From NCBI RefSeq assembly GCF_048771995.1, contig NC_133034.1, positions 5,281,001-5,345,000 of the forward strand: 64,000 nt of DNA, in the 5' to 3' direction. This DNA is from Taeniopygia guttata. Taxonomy: Eukaryota > Chordata > Aves > Passeriformes > Estrildidae. The stretch's first letter is position 1. Each line of letters opens with the position of its first letter. Positions 1 through 11,817 of this stretch are shown one piece after another. Below the pieces are notes generated by a model, which saw only the letters and a list, made by a program, of their open reading frames with translations, was not told where the DNA came from and did no database searches. Both the position numbers and the translations under genes were made by a program.

Positions 1-1150
1 TGGAGGAGCTGCCCCGGGGTCATTGGAGCTGTGCCAGCTGCTCCCACCTCTCTCCAGGCCCTGCCCAGGCCCCTGCCCTGCCCAACAACTTTGTTGTTTC
101 TGGAGGCCTCCCCACAAAGGGTGCAGCTCCCTCCTGTTTGTTTCCTTCAGGCCGAGCTCAGAGCATCGCTCCTGCTTCCCTCTCTGAGCACATCAGCCAC
201 CTGCCTTTGTTTGGACAAGCTGAGGAATGAGGCTCTCAGGGCTGCAGCGTGCCAGGCTGCAACGTGCCACCCACAGGGACAGTTTGGCACAGAGCTGCAA
301 CGGAGGGGAAGCACATTTTGAACACTTCCAGCAAGTTCATGAGCCTTTGGTGGCATCAAACCCTCTGCAGTGGAACCAGGATGCAGCCCAGCAGTGCAAA
401 ACTACGCCAGGACTGGAGCATTCCGTCCCCAAAGTGCGGCCAAAGGGCTTGGGGAATTTTGGATCTCTTTGAAACAGGGGGGTCCACACACACAAACTGG
501 GTTTACAGCACATTTGACAGCTTTGCATGACTCAGTTACAGAGGAATTTACCCTAAAGATCCCTGATGAAGGAAATCCTGATGAAGGGTGGGTGGGATGG
601 CCACAGCCACGTTTTGCAGAGAATTCACAGGGCAGGGAGAAGAGTGACCACTTTGCACCACATCCCACCAGGGTTCACCAATGGGGGTTGCACATTCCAG
701 GTCCTCCTGTGCCAGGAGAAAGGGTTTCTCTGCCAGCCTTTTCACCCTCATTGACCTTTAAGGACCACCTGGAGCAGCCCCTGCCAGCAGTCCCAGGGCA
801 TGTGGGTTTTACTCTCCAAAAGCATCACTTTTCCATGGTATGTGCTCACCTCACTGCTGGTTGAGGCAGAACAACCCTGAAGCATCCTAGGGATGGAATT
901 CCCAAAGAAGGAACTCGTAGTAGCCCCAAATATGTCCTGACAGCAGAACTCACTTGAAGGGAGAGCCCAAGACAAGCCAGCCCCTCTCAGGACACATTCC
1001 CCTTATCCTTGCAAGTACCATCTGCTCCAAGCAAAGAGACCTGGGGAAGCTTCTCCTGGGATTTCTGAGTTGCTTTTTGCAGCTCCTGGGAAGGTTGTGG
1101 AGGCCTGCAACAAGAGACACAGCAGCTGAGCAAAGTGAGTGACGTGACTT
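1..1150. other. Intergenic, no recognisable gene
   Basis: GC-rich, pyrimidine-biased DNA downstream of the RYK 3' end. Open frames exist on both strands but overlap each other, carry no recognisable domain and have no convincing splice borders. I see no repeat family I can name here. The next gene in the mammalian order is recalled as SLCO2A1, but no part of that protein is recognisable. Confidence 0.5.
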
Positions 1151-1156
1151 CATGCA

Positions 1157-1700
1157 GTCATGGAATGCTTTGGGTGGGAAGGGACCTTAAGGATCATCCA
1201 GTCCCACCCCTGCCATGGGCAGAGACACCTTCCACTGTCCCAGGTTGCTCCAAGATCTGTCCAACCTTGGCCTCGGATATTACAGGGATGAGGCAGCTAC
1301 AGCTTCTCTGGGCAACCTGTGCCAGGGCCTCATCTCCCTCACAGGGAACAATTGCTTTCTAACATTTAATGTAAATCCAATCTCTTTAATTTTGAAGCCA
1401 TTTTCCATTGCCCTGTTACTCTATCCTTTGTCCAAAGTCCTTCTCTGGCTTTCAGATTCTGAAAGACCACAGTCACCTCTCCTCCAGGTGAACCAGCCCA
1501 GCTCTCCCAGCCTTTCCCCCAGCAGAGCTGCTCCATCCCTCTGCTCACCCTGGTGCCTCCTCTGGGCTCTCTCCAGCAGCTCCAGCTCCTTCCTGTGCTG
1601 GGCCCGGGGCTGGGGCAGCTCTGCAGGTGGGCTCTCACCTGAGCAGGGCAGAGGGGCAGAATCCCAATCCCTTTCCTGCTGCCCATGGAGGATCAGCCCA
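1157..1700 (-). mobile_element. CR1 LINE 3' fragment
   Basis: A long copy of the CR1 3' region in antisense. It starts with the terminal motif (tttgggtgggaagggacctt) and runs through the 'cctgccatgggcagagacaccttccact' type block, the 'cttctctgggcaacctgtgcc' block and the 'ctcctctgggctctctccagcag' block. The 181-codon plus-strand frame across it is a by-product of the repeat. Confidence 0.9.
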
Positions 1701-3459
1701 GCACAGGGGGGTTTCTGGGCTGCACAGGGAAAGAATGAAAACTTGAGATTGGGAAATTAAAAACAAACCCTCAGTAATTAATTGACACTTAGAGCTGCTT
1801 CCTCCACCATATGGCCTCGCAGATTACTGTATTTTTGCAGTCAAACACAAACAATTTCCTTCTTTCCTGTGCTGGGGGTGCCCAAGCTCTGGGCGATGCT
1901 CAAGGATTGACGCGTTACCGGCATCTGCACCGTGCATGAAGGAAAACAGTTTTCCTCCAACATGGGAAAAACCCCAAAACTAATTAATTTTTTTTTTTAA
2001 TAGAATGACATTAATGAAGACATTTTCCCTATTAGAGCCCATTTGCTTTCCAGGTTTTGGTTCTCCAGGGCTGGGAACTTGCTGCAGCACCTCAATGAGG
2101 TGTTCGTATAAGGTCAGGACTCCAGACACTGACATTTTTAAGGGAGCAAATTAAAGCAATGCTAAAAAAGCCTCATTTGGCAGTTTGCTGCTGTTTTCTG
2201 TGGCTCTGATACCCAGTCTGTGGTGGCTGCCACAGCCAGCAACATCAGCTTACCAACATCAGCTCTGGCCTTGCAGCCACCTGAGACAGGAAAACCAGGA
2301 AACCCTAAGGTTTTGGAACCCCAAGGACCTGCCCAGCACCAAAGTCAGGTGAAAGAAGCCCAAATGAACTTTGAAGTGGTACAAGATGTTGTTCCTGCCT
2401 GAGGAATGTACATGGGAGGGGCAACAGGCTCCACATGGGGGTCTGACCACCAAGGCCCTTGGAACCATGACTTCACAGCCAGCAGCCAAGGGAAGGGAGA
2501 GTTTCTGCTCCAGGGAACTGGAGGAAAACACAAACCTGTCACCAATTACTGTCAGATGAACTCTGCCAGGACACAGGAAGGAGATAAAAAGAAGTGGCAG
2601 CACTCAAGCTTCCTGAGCATCTCATCAACGACTCGCTAGGAGGAAATATATTCGTGGGAGTGGTGGCTGCTTAATGTGCTCTCCCACCCACCTCTCCTTC
2701 CTATGGCTCCCAATTTCCCCCGTGGGATTCGGCATCTACTGAGCACACATGTTAAGAAATAGGATATTAATTCCCTAAACACCAGAGTTTCAAACTGCTC
2801 TGGTCCAAATTAGGCAGATTTTGGGAGGGGATAATGGTAAGAGATTCCTGTGTTTCAGTGATCGTGGATCCAGGCAGTCTGGTCCCACACTCAGAAGCAC
2901 CACCTGACAATACATGTAAAAACTGTTTTAATTAACTTAATTTTTTCCTTAAAGCTCACAGATTTCAAGATTAGAGACACACACCCAGAATGGCTCGGGC
3001 TACCCAAGGGAACAAAGGAGCTTTAAGAGAATTATGCTTTTCTATAGACTCAAGAGACAATATCCACAAGTCCCTTCTTGCAGCAAAACCCTGTGTGTAC
3101 AACTTAGGGCATTAAGCTTTTCATTATTAAAGTCTTTTTTTCCTTGTTTGGGAGTCATGGTGAAGCTTTCCAGTATGGATAATTGTCCACAGTGTGGGCA
3201 CTCCTCATTACATCAATGTTACACAAGGGAAAAGGACAAATCTAACACCTGGGTTAGGAGCTGCATTAATTTTAATTTATCCCTAAAGACTTACTGTAAT
3301 TCCAGTGCTCCATAACAAAGTCACTCACTCCTCAGCAAGGAACTGAAGTGAGGTGTTGTGTAGAATGGATCAGAGAGGGGGAAAGAGGACAAATTTCATG
3401 GCAGTGATAGGTAAATCGAGAGTTTACCCACACGGGAGTTGTTTGGGTGTTTATGGTCC
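1701..3459. other. Intergenic, no gene seen
   Basis: Mixed-composition DNA with short A/T runs (for example near 1988 and 2940). No gene, RNA or named repeat could be supported. The overlapping frames at 2259-2639 on both strands look like chance. Confidence 0.45.
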
Positions 3460-3660
3460 CCTGGCCCTTTCTGTGAAGAAATGTTTTCTTAATATCCAAC
3501 CTAAGCATCCCTCAGTGCAACCTGAGGCCATTTCCACTTGTTCCCTGGGAGCAGAGACCAAACTCCCACAGCCCCACTCATGCCAGTGAGTTGGACAGAG
3601 TGAGAAGGACCCCGCTGAACCTTCTTTTCTCCAGGCTGAGCCCCCCCAGCTGCTCTTCAT
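3460..3660 (-). mobile_element. CR1 LINE fragment, decayed
   Basis: Antisense CR1 interior. Recognisable pieces are 'aatgttttcttaatatccaa', the Glu/Leu-rich 'cctgaggccatttccacttg' block and 'cttttctccaggctgagc'. The terminal block is not recognisable, so the copy is truncated or diverged. Confidence 0.7.
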
Positions 3661-3769
3661 CAGACTTTTGCTTCAAAAATTACTTGGACACTAATTTTTA
3701 ACATCCAAGGGAATGGGATTGTAATCAGTAAGTAAAGTTAGAACAAGGAGCACAACAGCAGCATCTCCT

Positions 3770-4135
3770 CTGCGGGTCCAGGAACCACACCAGGGTTAGG
3801 GAGAAGCCACTCCAGAGGTGACCCCAGCCCGGGTGACCACACATCTTCACACCTGCGGCAGCAACGCAAGGGTGGCTGCTTCTGACCCAGGAAGACCTCC
3901 TGGTTCTTGGAAGCAGCATTCCTGTTGCTCCCAGGTGCAGCTTTCTGGCTGAGAGTCTTTGGAGGCCGAATTCCAAAAGCCAAGAAGCTGACGTTCCGCA
4001 GTGCTGGCACCGCGGCGGGATTGGGGAGCAGCCAACACCATCCCGGGGCACCGGCAGCGAGGATCCAGCACGGATCCCCCAGGGCACAACAGCTCCCTGC
4101 AGACACCCAAAGCCCGCTCTGACGTGCCATCCTGT
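3770..4135. other. Small GC- and CpG-rich patch
   Basis: GC and CpG are clearly higher here than on either side; 'accgcggcggga' and 'ccggggcaccggcagcgagg' are examples, and I count roughly a dozen CpG sites. Long frames on the minus strand (174 and 202 codons) reflect the loss of AT-rich stop codons and show no domain. It may be a CpG islet, an unrecognised insertion or part of a transcript. Confidence 0.4.
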
Positions 4136-4754
4136 ATTCCAAAAGCTGAGTAGAGCTGAAACTCGCAGCTCTTCCCAGAATCCACGTTCTTTGTTATATC
4201 CCAACGGTGCCAAAACAAAGCTAGGAATGGCCTCTGCAGGTAGGACCAAGATATCCTGAGGTAAGATGACGCTGGAGAAGGAAGGACTGACACAACATCA
4301 CCTGAAGCTTCACTTGTCTTCCAAGAGCAACAACTGGGATTTCTGCTGGATGATGGCACTGAAAACACCTTTTCTATGGAGATAGCCCTTGTTCCCACAC
4401 GAGTTGTTGGCATCACCCAGACTACAAAGGGCATTTGTAGACCAGCTGAGCCCACAACTCAGCTGCCAGCACCATCCTGCTGGAGAAAGGCTCAAACCAG
4501 CAAACTTTTCAGTGGGTTTTCACCATCCCTTCATGGTTTTGTAAGAACTCGATGCCAATGGTCTCCTCAGCCCCCAGTAAAACACTCCTTTCCTTCAGAA
4601 GTAAAATTTGGTAGTTAATTTACAATGGCACCCTACAGAAGGGTCCCTTGGAGATGCAGCACAAGTTTCCCACTCCCATGAGTCCCAAAGAAGCTGCCAG
4701 CAACTCCCTCTTCCCATATTTAATTTCCCCTGTGCTATTTCCAGTTAACTGACA

Positions 4755-5000
4755 AATTACAGGATGGAAAAGCCCTCCAGGATCATGGAGTCCAACCCCA
4801 CCCAAACACTGCCAAGCCCACCTCAAATAGCATTGCCCAAATGCTACATCCACACAGCTTTTAAATCCCTCCAGGGACAGGAATTCCACTACTACCCTGG
4901 GTAATCTGTTCCAATGTATCACCATCCTTTTGGACAAGAAATTTTCCCTACTATCCAATCTAAATATCTCCTGGTCTTGCTTCCCCACCATTTCTTGATG
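4755..5000 (-). mobile_element. CR1 LINE 3' fragment
   Basis: Antisense CR1 of the 'aaaagccctccaggatcatg / gagtccaacc' type, continuing to 'ttccctactatccaatctaa'. It is more diverged than the 1157 copy and belongs to a different CR1 subgroup. Confidence 0.8.
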
Positions 5001-5694
5001 TTCCTAGAAATCCTTCAGCAAGGCAGCCTCAGCCACCATTTCTTTCAAGATTAAAAACTAATTTATTTGTGGGATTTTGTTGTGTGTTTTTTGTTTTTCA
5101 TTGGGTTTTTTTTTTCCGTTTTTCACCCCCTTTGCTCTTTTTCTTTCCCTGCCCAGCAGGACTACAGATCCACCCCCAGTTTGGTCACTGGTACAGAGCA
5201 GCTCTCCACTAATTCCACACCTGGTCCTGTGCATCAGCCAGAACAAAACCTGGGTTCTTCCTGAGGGGTGTCCTGTCCAGTTGCTCCATGAAGCACCATT
5301 TATACATAAAAAGAGACACTCCAAACACGACATTTACCCAACACAGAGCCTGAAGCCTCCTGTCAGGCCAACATGGCTGTTCTTCCCTGATATTTGACCA
5401 TCTCCCTGCTTGGCTTACCCTTTCATCATACCCATGGTACCAAATACCTTATTTCCACAGCAGCTTCCTGTCTCCTCACCTCCTAAGACTTCGACATGTC
5501 TGCAAAGACAAGTTGAGTCGTTCCACTTCCCTATTCCTTCAAGCCTTTTTTGTCAAACACTGTTTTCACTGTCCTTCAGCATATCCTAGAGAGCTGTTCC
5601 CAACCTCTGTCCCATCTTCATCACAGCAGACAGGCAATGCATTTGTTTTTCTTTGTAGAGCATGAATCACCCCCAGCATGGCACTTCCCCTACA
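5001..5694. other. Intergenic, no gene seen
   Basis: A T-rich stretch near 5070-5150 followed by ordinary sequence. No gene, RNA or identifiable repeat. Confidence 0.45.
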
Positions 5695-6090
5695 TGGAAT
5701 CCCAGAATGCCAAGAGTTGGATGGGACCTTAAAGCTCATCCCATTCCAGCCTCTGCCATGGGCAGGGACACCTTCCACTATCCCAGGTTGCTCCAAGCCC
5801 TGTCCAACCTGGCCTAGAACACTTCCCAGGGATGGGGCAGCCACAGCTTCTCTGGGCAGTCTGTGCCAGGGCTCACCACCCTCACAGGGAGGAATTCCTT
5901 CCCACTATTCCATCTAAACCTACTCTCAGCTTGAATCAATTCCCTCTTATCCTGTCACTCCAGTTCCTGACAAAGAGTCCCTCTCCAGCTTCCCTGTAGT
6001 CCCCTCAGCTCCTGGAAGGTTGTTCTAAGATCTCCACACAGTCTTCTTTTGTCCAGGCTGAAGCCCCAATCTCCTCATCCTGACCCCAGA
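5695..6090 (-). mobile_element. CR1 LINE 3' fragment
   Basis: Antisense CR1 starting at the terminal 'tggaatcccagaatgccaag' and running through 'gggaccttaaagctcatccc', 'ttgctccaagccctgtccaa' and on to 'cttttgtccaggctgaagcc'. Confidence 0.9.
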
Positions 6091-9000
6091 AGGGAGGTTT
6101 ATACAGAGGTGCATCCACACCTGGGTTTCTCCTAGCTCAGAGGCAAGGCTTGGAGGGCAGCTCTATTTACAAGTTCCACCAGCTCTGCTCCATTTGGGAA
6201 GGAAAGATTGAGAACAGCTGGATTCTCTGTGGGCAAGGGGCTTCAAGAACCAAGATGTGCTCGCAGCAATGTTGACCCCAGGCTGTCTGGAATGAGGTGG
6301 GACACAGAGCGTGTGGGCTACAGTCTCAGGACCAGGTAAGCTGGAAAACAGTTTTTACATGTTGGCTGCAGCACTTGATTTGCATCCTGCACAGGCTATC
6401 ACATCTCAGGCACATCCAAAGGAGATTCCAATTGGATTTCATCCAGGTTTTGCAGCAGAAATGTACACAGCACTCACAGCTTCACCTTCCAGCCTTCTCC
6501 AGGTCTATTCCAGAGGCTGAAGCATCACAAATATATTGGAACCACCTCCCCTAACTTCAACCCTTAGAACAACTGGCTTTTACAGGGCAGGCAAGCCTGG
6601 GATCTGCACAGAACTGGGATTTCAAACCCATTCCAACAGTGAAAATACCTCGTTTGAAGGTGTTGGACAGCTCCAAGAGCAAGCCTCAAGTGCCAGCCTC
6701 TGCTCTGCATCTCTCCCACATCAGGACAGGCCCCAGACATCTTGTCATCTCCAGGGTGATGTGAGCAGAACCACACAGATCCTTCTCTTACCATCTGGTT
6801 CCAGGCTGATCCCATGAGCCAGATTCCTGGGGCTGGGGGACTCCTTGCAGCCCAACCAGTGCCAGGGTTTCTGGTTGCTTGCTCTGTGTTTTGGCTCCAC
6901 AAAGGATGCAAGGCAAGGGTTCTTGGATCCTTCAGGGTTTCTCCCACTCATAACCCAGCTCACCAGGTCCAAAGCTATGGGATGTTTCTTAAACACCCTG
7001 TTTAAGAACCCAGGTGGAAGCTGAGAGTATGGAGCTGCAGAAGGGGCTGGGGCAGAAAGGAGGGAGAGGACCCAGGATGATGATTGAGCCTTTCCCACTC
7101 TAGGAATGCACAGAAGCTGGCATATTAATCAAAACCACACTTGGGGATGTTCCTTTGTTTACCTTTGTCTAATCCTTGGATTTCTTAGTAGAAGAATGTT
7201 TTCATTGGAAGCTTCTGCAAAGCCACCATGTCTGGCAGCAGGACATCAAGCTCAGCCATGTGAGAACACGCTGAGTACAATACTCAGCACCAAATCAGGC
7301 CAAAAACTGACCCAAAACACCCCCCAAATCTTCCAGCCAAACCTTGCCTCCTGCTCAGAGCTCCTGCACAGAAACAGAAACCCCTTCTCAGCAGCACTTA
7401 GCTGCTGCTCCAAGCAAGACCCAGCCTAAGGTTGGGACAGGCACAGCACACTCCCTGCAGAAATGAGATGAGCCATCAAGAATAAAGCACATTCCCTCCA
7501 CCCCAAAAACACTCCCTCTCTGCAGTGCCACTTCCATCTGATATTTGCAAGGCACTCCCAGAGGTAGGTTCTACACATCCTCACCTGTGAGGAAGCAGCA
7601 ATTACCAGGAGCATCACTGTGTGGAGCCCACGGATGGCTGCAGGAGTTTCCTTATCTGGTTGGAAGAACCTGGATGTGCCAGGGCATTAAGTGCCTCACT
7701 CCCCCAGCAGCAGCTCCACAGATTCCAGCTGCCAGGCTGATTCCTTATCAGGCATTCTGTGGTGCCAGTGGAGCTACCTGGATCCCTCACACCAGTTCTC
7801 AGAGCTCTTTTGTACATTTTAAACACATTTCTTTACTTTCTTCCAATGGCTCCTCACTGAAATTCCTGTGCTGAGATCAAACAGCATCCTGTGATAATCC
7901 AGTGGCACTAGCAGGAATTCAGCTGACAGACAGGCATTTCTCAAGCTGAGTTGCCACAGCCTTAAGCACTCAAAATCCATGGGTCATTTGCAGATGTGTT
8001 GTGCTGAAAAAATACCTGATGTGAGGCACAAAACACTCCAAGGGCGCTGATTCCCCATGGGATTGCATGGACACCCTTCACTTGCCAGGTGAGTTTTAAC
8101 ACTGGCATTTGGATTGGTGACTTTTTCTCCTTATTGTTTTTAATCTTCCTTTTCTTCAAAACAATTCCCATCCATCAGCTACGACAAAAAATGCTTAAAC
8201 TCACATGGAATGCCCTGAGAGGAATTCCACTGTTTTGGCAGTATTTCCACTTGCCTCTGACAAGCACCAGCTGACCCTTCCACGCTGTAGTTTAGAGCAC
8301 ACAACACATGAGTCTTTCCAGACAGAAGGGCAGGAAGCCTTCTCGGATCCCAGCACAAAGGTTGTTGAACACTCTGGGGTTCTGATTGCAAGTGTCAAAC
8401 TCCAGGGAAGAAAATAAATTAAATAAAACAAAGTCACCTCCTCATTCCCATCTTCTTTTGCCATGGCAGCCTTGCCCTTTGCTGCTAATCTGGACACAGC
8501 TACAGTGGGGAACAAAGGACTTGAGGCTGAACAAGGAAAGTGTTTTGATTGTCCAAGGTGCCTTGAGATACATGGAAAAACTACAGAGCAGCCATTCTCT
8601 GGGTGTTGTTTTCCAGATGCCCTTCATCTCCCTGAACACCTCCACAGCTCTCAACCCATCACTTAGGAAGCCCTGTCTGCTCTCAGCCTTCTCCTCTCCC
8701 CATGATTTGATCCCTCGTCACTCCAGAGTGATCACTCCTCCATCTGAGTCCACCCAAGAACTCTGCCCTTGGTTCTCAAAGAGAAACCCATCCCACCCTG
8801 TCCTTCCGCTGGATTCCCACCTAAGCCACCAACTTAATGCTCATCACTTCTGGCCTTTTAGTCCTTCTTGCCTCATTTTGACTTCTGGCATTACCCTCCC
8901 AAGGAAAAAAAAAAAAACTGGGAGCCACAATCTTCCTCATTTCTTCTTCCATGTAACTACAGATTTCTGTTCATCATCATTTCTGTTCTCCTTGCCTCAC

Positions 9001-9284
9001 CTCCCAGCCATGCTCCATCCAGCCCTCCCCAGGGTCACACAGAGACTCTTCCACATACTTTAAGACTAGAAGTTAGCAACAATGTTCTCCTTCCAGGAAG
9101 TCTGTCTTTCCGATCTTCTACCCAAGTGATCTGCTCCTCAAGAGTTTCTCCAAAAGCCTGTGGAGCTAAGGTAAGCACATGCAGCAAAATCCCTGCAGTA
9201 AAGCTATTTGCAGTCTCAGGAACAACAAATTGCTGCAAGGAATCTACTCGAGGTAGCTCTGCTATCAGCAGAATGCCTATGGTT
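6091..9284. other. Intergenic, no gene seen; one small hairpin
   Basis: About 3.2 kb without a recognisable gene. A 225-codon plus-strand frame (8386-9063) is Ser/Pro/His-rich, has no domain and includes a lysine run from an A-tract, so I do not call it. A perfect 9-bp inverted repeat with a 5-nt loop sits at 6986-7008. Confidence 0.45.
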
Positions 9285-9440
9285 GAAGCATTGAATCATT
9301 AGGGTTGGACAAGACCTCCAAGATCACCGAGTCCAACCTTTGACCAGAGCCCACCATGTCCAACAAACTGTACCATCAAGTGCCACATCCACCTGTTTTC
9401 TGAACACTTCCAGGGATGGGGACTCCACCACTGCCTGGGG
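9285..9440 (-). mobile_element. CR1 LINE 3' end fragment
   Basis: Antisense CR1 terminal segment: 'gaatcattagggttggacaa', 'gacctccaagatcaccgagt', then 'acttccagggatggggactc'. It belongs to the same subgroup as the copies at 4755 and 25130. Confidence 0.85.
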
Positions 9441-10811
9441 TGGAGCAGCTGGCAGCCTCATCCTGTAGATGAACCCTGATTAAATGAAAGCAAATTTCCA
9501 AAACGAAGAGTTGTATCTGTACCCTAACCTATGGTGAACCACTTCCCAGCCTCTGTGGATGAAGGCAGGGGAGAAGCAGCCTAGGGAAGGGAAAGCTGAC
9601 GCACTTCCCGCTCCCACAGCTCCGAGTCCAGCAGGTTCAGGTGCAGCACATCCCTGAGCTATGTCCAGCCCACCGTGGTCAGATGTCACCTGTGACACCC
9701 CTGGGGTGTGAGCAGAACTTGCACAATGCACATCCTGTGTGCACGTGACACTGCCCTGGGCACACGGAAGAGGTGGATCATTTTCACCCTGGGCTGTTCT
9801 CCAACCTCACTTTCAGAGCTGTGATCTCCACAGATCCTGTTGGAACACCGACCTGGATGTCAGGAACTGCCCCTGCTGACTTCAGCACCCACGTCACCGC
9901 CAAGTCCTGCCACTGCTACCAGTTCCCCAGGTCAGAATGGAGAGACCACACACCCAAAGCCCTGCTGCTGTCCCCAGACACAGCCACTCCAAACTCAACC
10001 AAACAAAACCAGTTCCAATTCTGTCAGGCAAGCACAGCCCATCACAACATGCCCAAACTTGAGCCAGCAAGAGAATTTCCTTCCGGGATAAAGCAAGACT
10101 TGGGTCACTGGCCACAGGTAACAAACCCTGGAGTACAGACAGGAAAGACCACACAAGGCTCTGTCTCACGTGACACTATTTAGAGAGGATTAATCTTCTT
10201 CAGCAAGGTTCAGAACGCTGGAAAACAGAAGCTGCACATCTGCATGACCCAGCCAAATCCAGCTGCTCGTAATTGCACAGCAGTCTCCTAAAACGCTCCG
10301 ATGGCTCCGGAGCCTGTCAGGGCACTGTCCCACCCCTGCAGATGCACAAGCACTCGAGGCAGCGGGTGCTCAGCTGCAGATGGTGAGAGACAAAAGGCAA
10401 CTCTTCATGTCCCACACTGTGCTGAAGCACAACCCTCCTCATGGTGCCACCAGGCAGAGGATGCAGCCTACAGCTCACCAGGAGAACCAGGAGCTATCCT
10501 GCAAGTAACTTTGTTACATATAGAAAAAGCCTGAATCCATAACACATTTTGCTGAAAAAACATGTTCAGTCCTCTTTAAGCAATGTTCAACTCCAAACAG
10601 CCCGGGTGGAATGGATCTCTGGGTTAAGGAAGGCAGCAGGATAATACCTGAAGTCTCAGGGACCAGTTCCACTGGAAGGCAGGTAATCCCCCTTCTCTTC
10701 CTGCCAGCTCCAACCTAACCACCACCAACCTGCACAATCCACACACAGGGCAAGGTGAGGGACCAAGCTTTCACGTTAGGTGTAATAGAAAAACATTCTT
10801 TACTCTGCAAG
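9441..10811. other. Intergenic, region just past RYK 3' end
   Basis: No gene or named repeat is visible. Reading along RYK, the DNA just past the proposed cleavage site contains a TG-rich run (complement of 'ccacacacagggcaa' near 10740), which is the kind of downstream element expected after a poly(A) site. Confidence 0.4.
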
Positions 10812-11705
10812 TGTCTTTACAAATATATATTTATATATTTAAGCCCATTTCAGGCCATAAAAGCCCATAAAAAACAACTAGTACCTTTTTGAACAAGAGA
10901 AACTGTGGGGCAGAAGCCTGAGGTGACAGACTCCCACACAGGGACTGCTCTGGCGCTTCTCTGAAGGCCTTTAGTTAGCACATAAAACCATCTCAAAAAT
11001 CCTTTGATGTGAAAGGAGGGGCACCATTCTTACCCCACTTTCACCACTCTCTGTATGAGGTAAACTGGGATCACTTTTACATCATCGCTTTAGAAAGGAG
11101 ATGTTGTATCCTGAAGACCAGCTTTTCCAAAGAACATTTGTGAATGGGTTAAAAAGGTTAAGATGTGTGGATCCAACCATAATGTGCTGTTGTCTCAAAA
11201 TAGAAGAAGTTGATACTAAAAAGCTATTCCAGATACATACAAGTACAAACACTAGAGCTGGTCAGAAAGATTCAGTTTCAACATTTTGTTAAAAGCAGGG
11301 AAAATTTGCTGCAGTGTGTTTTTTTTTCATTTCCCCTCTCCTCAGTTTTCTACCAGTTCCATAAACCCTTCTGAAAAAATCATGTGTCTGCTGTCAGAGT
11401 GCAAAGTCCATCCAAATCTCATGTTTCAGTTCACTATCTCTACACTTTACAAATCCTGATGGCAAACCAAAAGGTCTCAATTTAACTTAGCAAAAGTGAT
11501 ATCTAGAAAATATTCAACACCAAGAGGTCTTACAAAAAAACTTGAGACTACTAAGGCATTCTAAGGCACAGTGTTTTGGAAGAAGTGCTTTCTCCCTGTA
11601 GTGTTGCTTTATACACATCACGTGTGCGAGTCCGAGGGATGCATGGAGCTGCAGATGGATGCCATGGCTTCTCCCAAGCAGGGAATTCCATCTTCTGCTG
11701 CTGTT
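10812..11705 (-). other. RYK: RYK 3' untranslated region (probable extent)
   Basis: Sequence following the TGA stop at 11706-11708. It is AT-rich, free of CR1 and open to no long frame. No AATAAA is present on the minus strand in this stretch. The best poly(A) signal is a TATAAA variant (complement of 10830-10835) inside an AT-rich run, giving a UTR of roughly 890 nt. The start is certain; the far end is inferred. Confidence 0.55.
10830..10835 (-). promoter_or_regulatory. RYK: Candidate poly(A) signal (TATAAA)
   Basis: The complement reads TATAAA, a known weaker variant of AATAAA, followed in the RYK direction by a TG-rich stretch about 90 nt on. It is chosen because no canonical signal occurs between here and the stop codon. 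Confidence 0.4.
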
Positions 11706-11817
11706 TCAGACGTAGGCTCCCAATGCTGCGTGAAATTCAGTGAGACATTGCACCAGCTGCTGAAACTTGGGTCTCTCCTCAGGATCTAGGGCCCAGCAGC
11801 AGGCCATCACAGCAAAC
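11706..11817 (-). CDS. RYK: RYK exon 15, kinase C-lobe end and stop
   Basis: Acceptor 'gttgcag' then G, which completes the Leu codon opened in exon 14. It encodes FAVMACCWALDPEERPKF (495-512), the helix with the CW...RP signature of tyrosine-kinase subdomain XI, and ends LGAYV followed by TGA. The free C-terminal AYV fits the reported binding of the RYK tail to a Dishevelled PDZ domain; that role is from the literature, not the sequence. Length 112 nt including the stop. Confidence 0.97.

Noticed and set aside
1215..1760. 181-codon plus-strand frame
   Set aside because: It lies across an antisense CR1 3' fragment; similar frames appear in other CR1 copies of the window.
3847..4455. 202-codon and 174-codon minus-strand frames
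   Set aside because: They coincide with a GC-rich patch where stop codons are rare, overlap each other in different frames and show no family features.
6986..7008. 9-bp perfect inverted repeat resembling a terminator hairpin
   Set aside because: Short stems of this size are expected by chance in 64 kb, and intrinsic terminators do not apply to vertebrate nuclear genes.
8386..9063. 225-codon plus-strand frame
   Set aside because: Ser/Pro/His-rich translation without a domain, interrupted by a lysine run from an A-tract, and overlapped by other frames. Treated as chance.
1..10811. Exons of the neighbouring gene expected from mammalian order (SLCO2A1)
   Set aside because: No frame resembles a 12-helix organic-anion transporter in either strand, so nothing is annotated.
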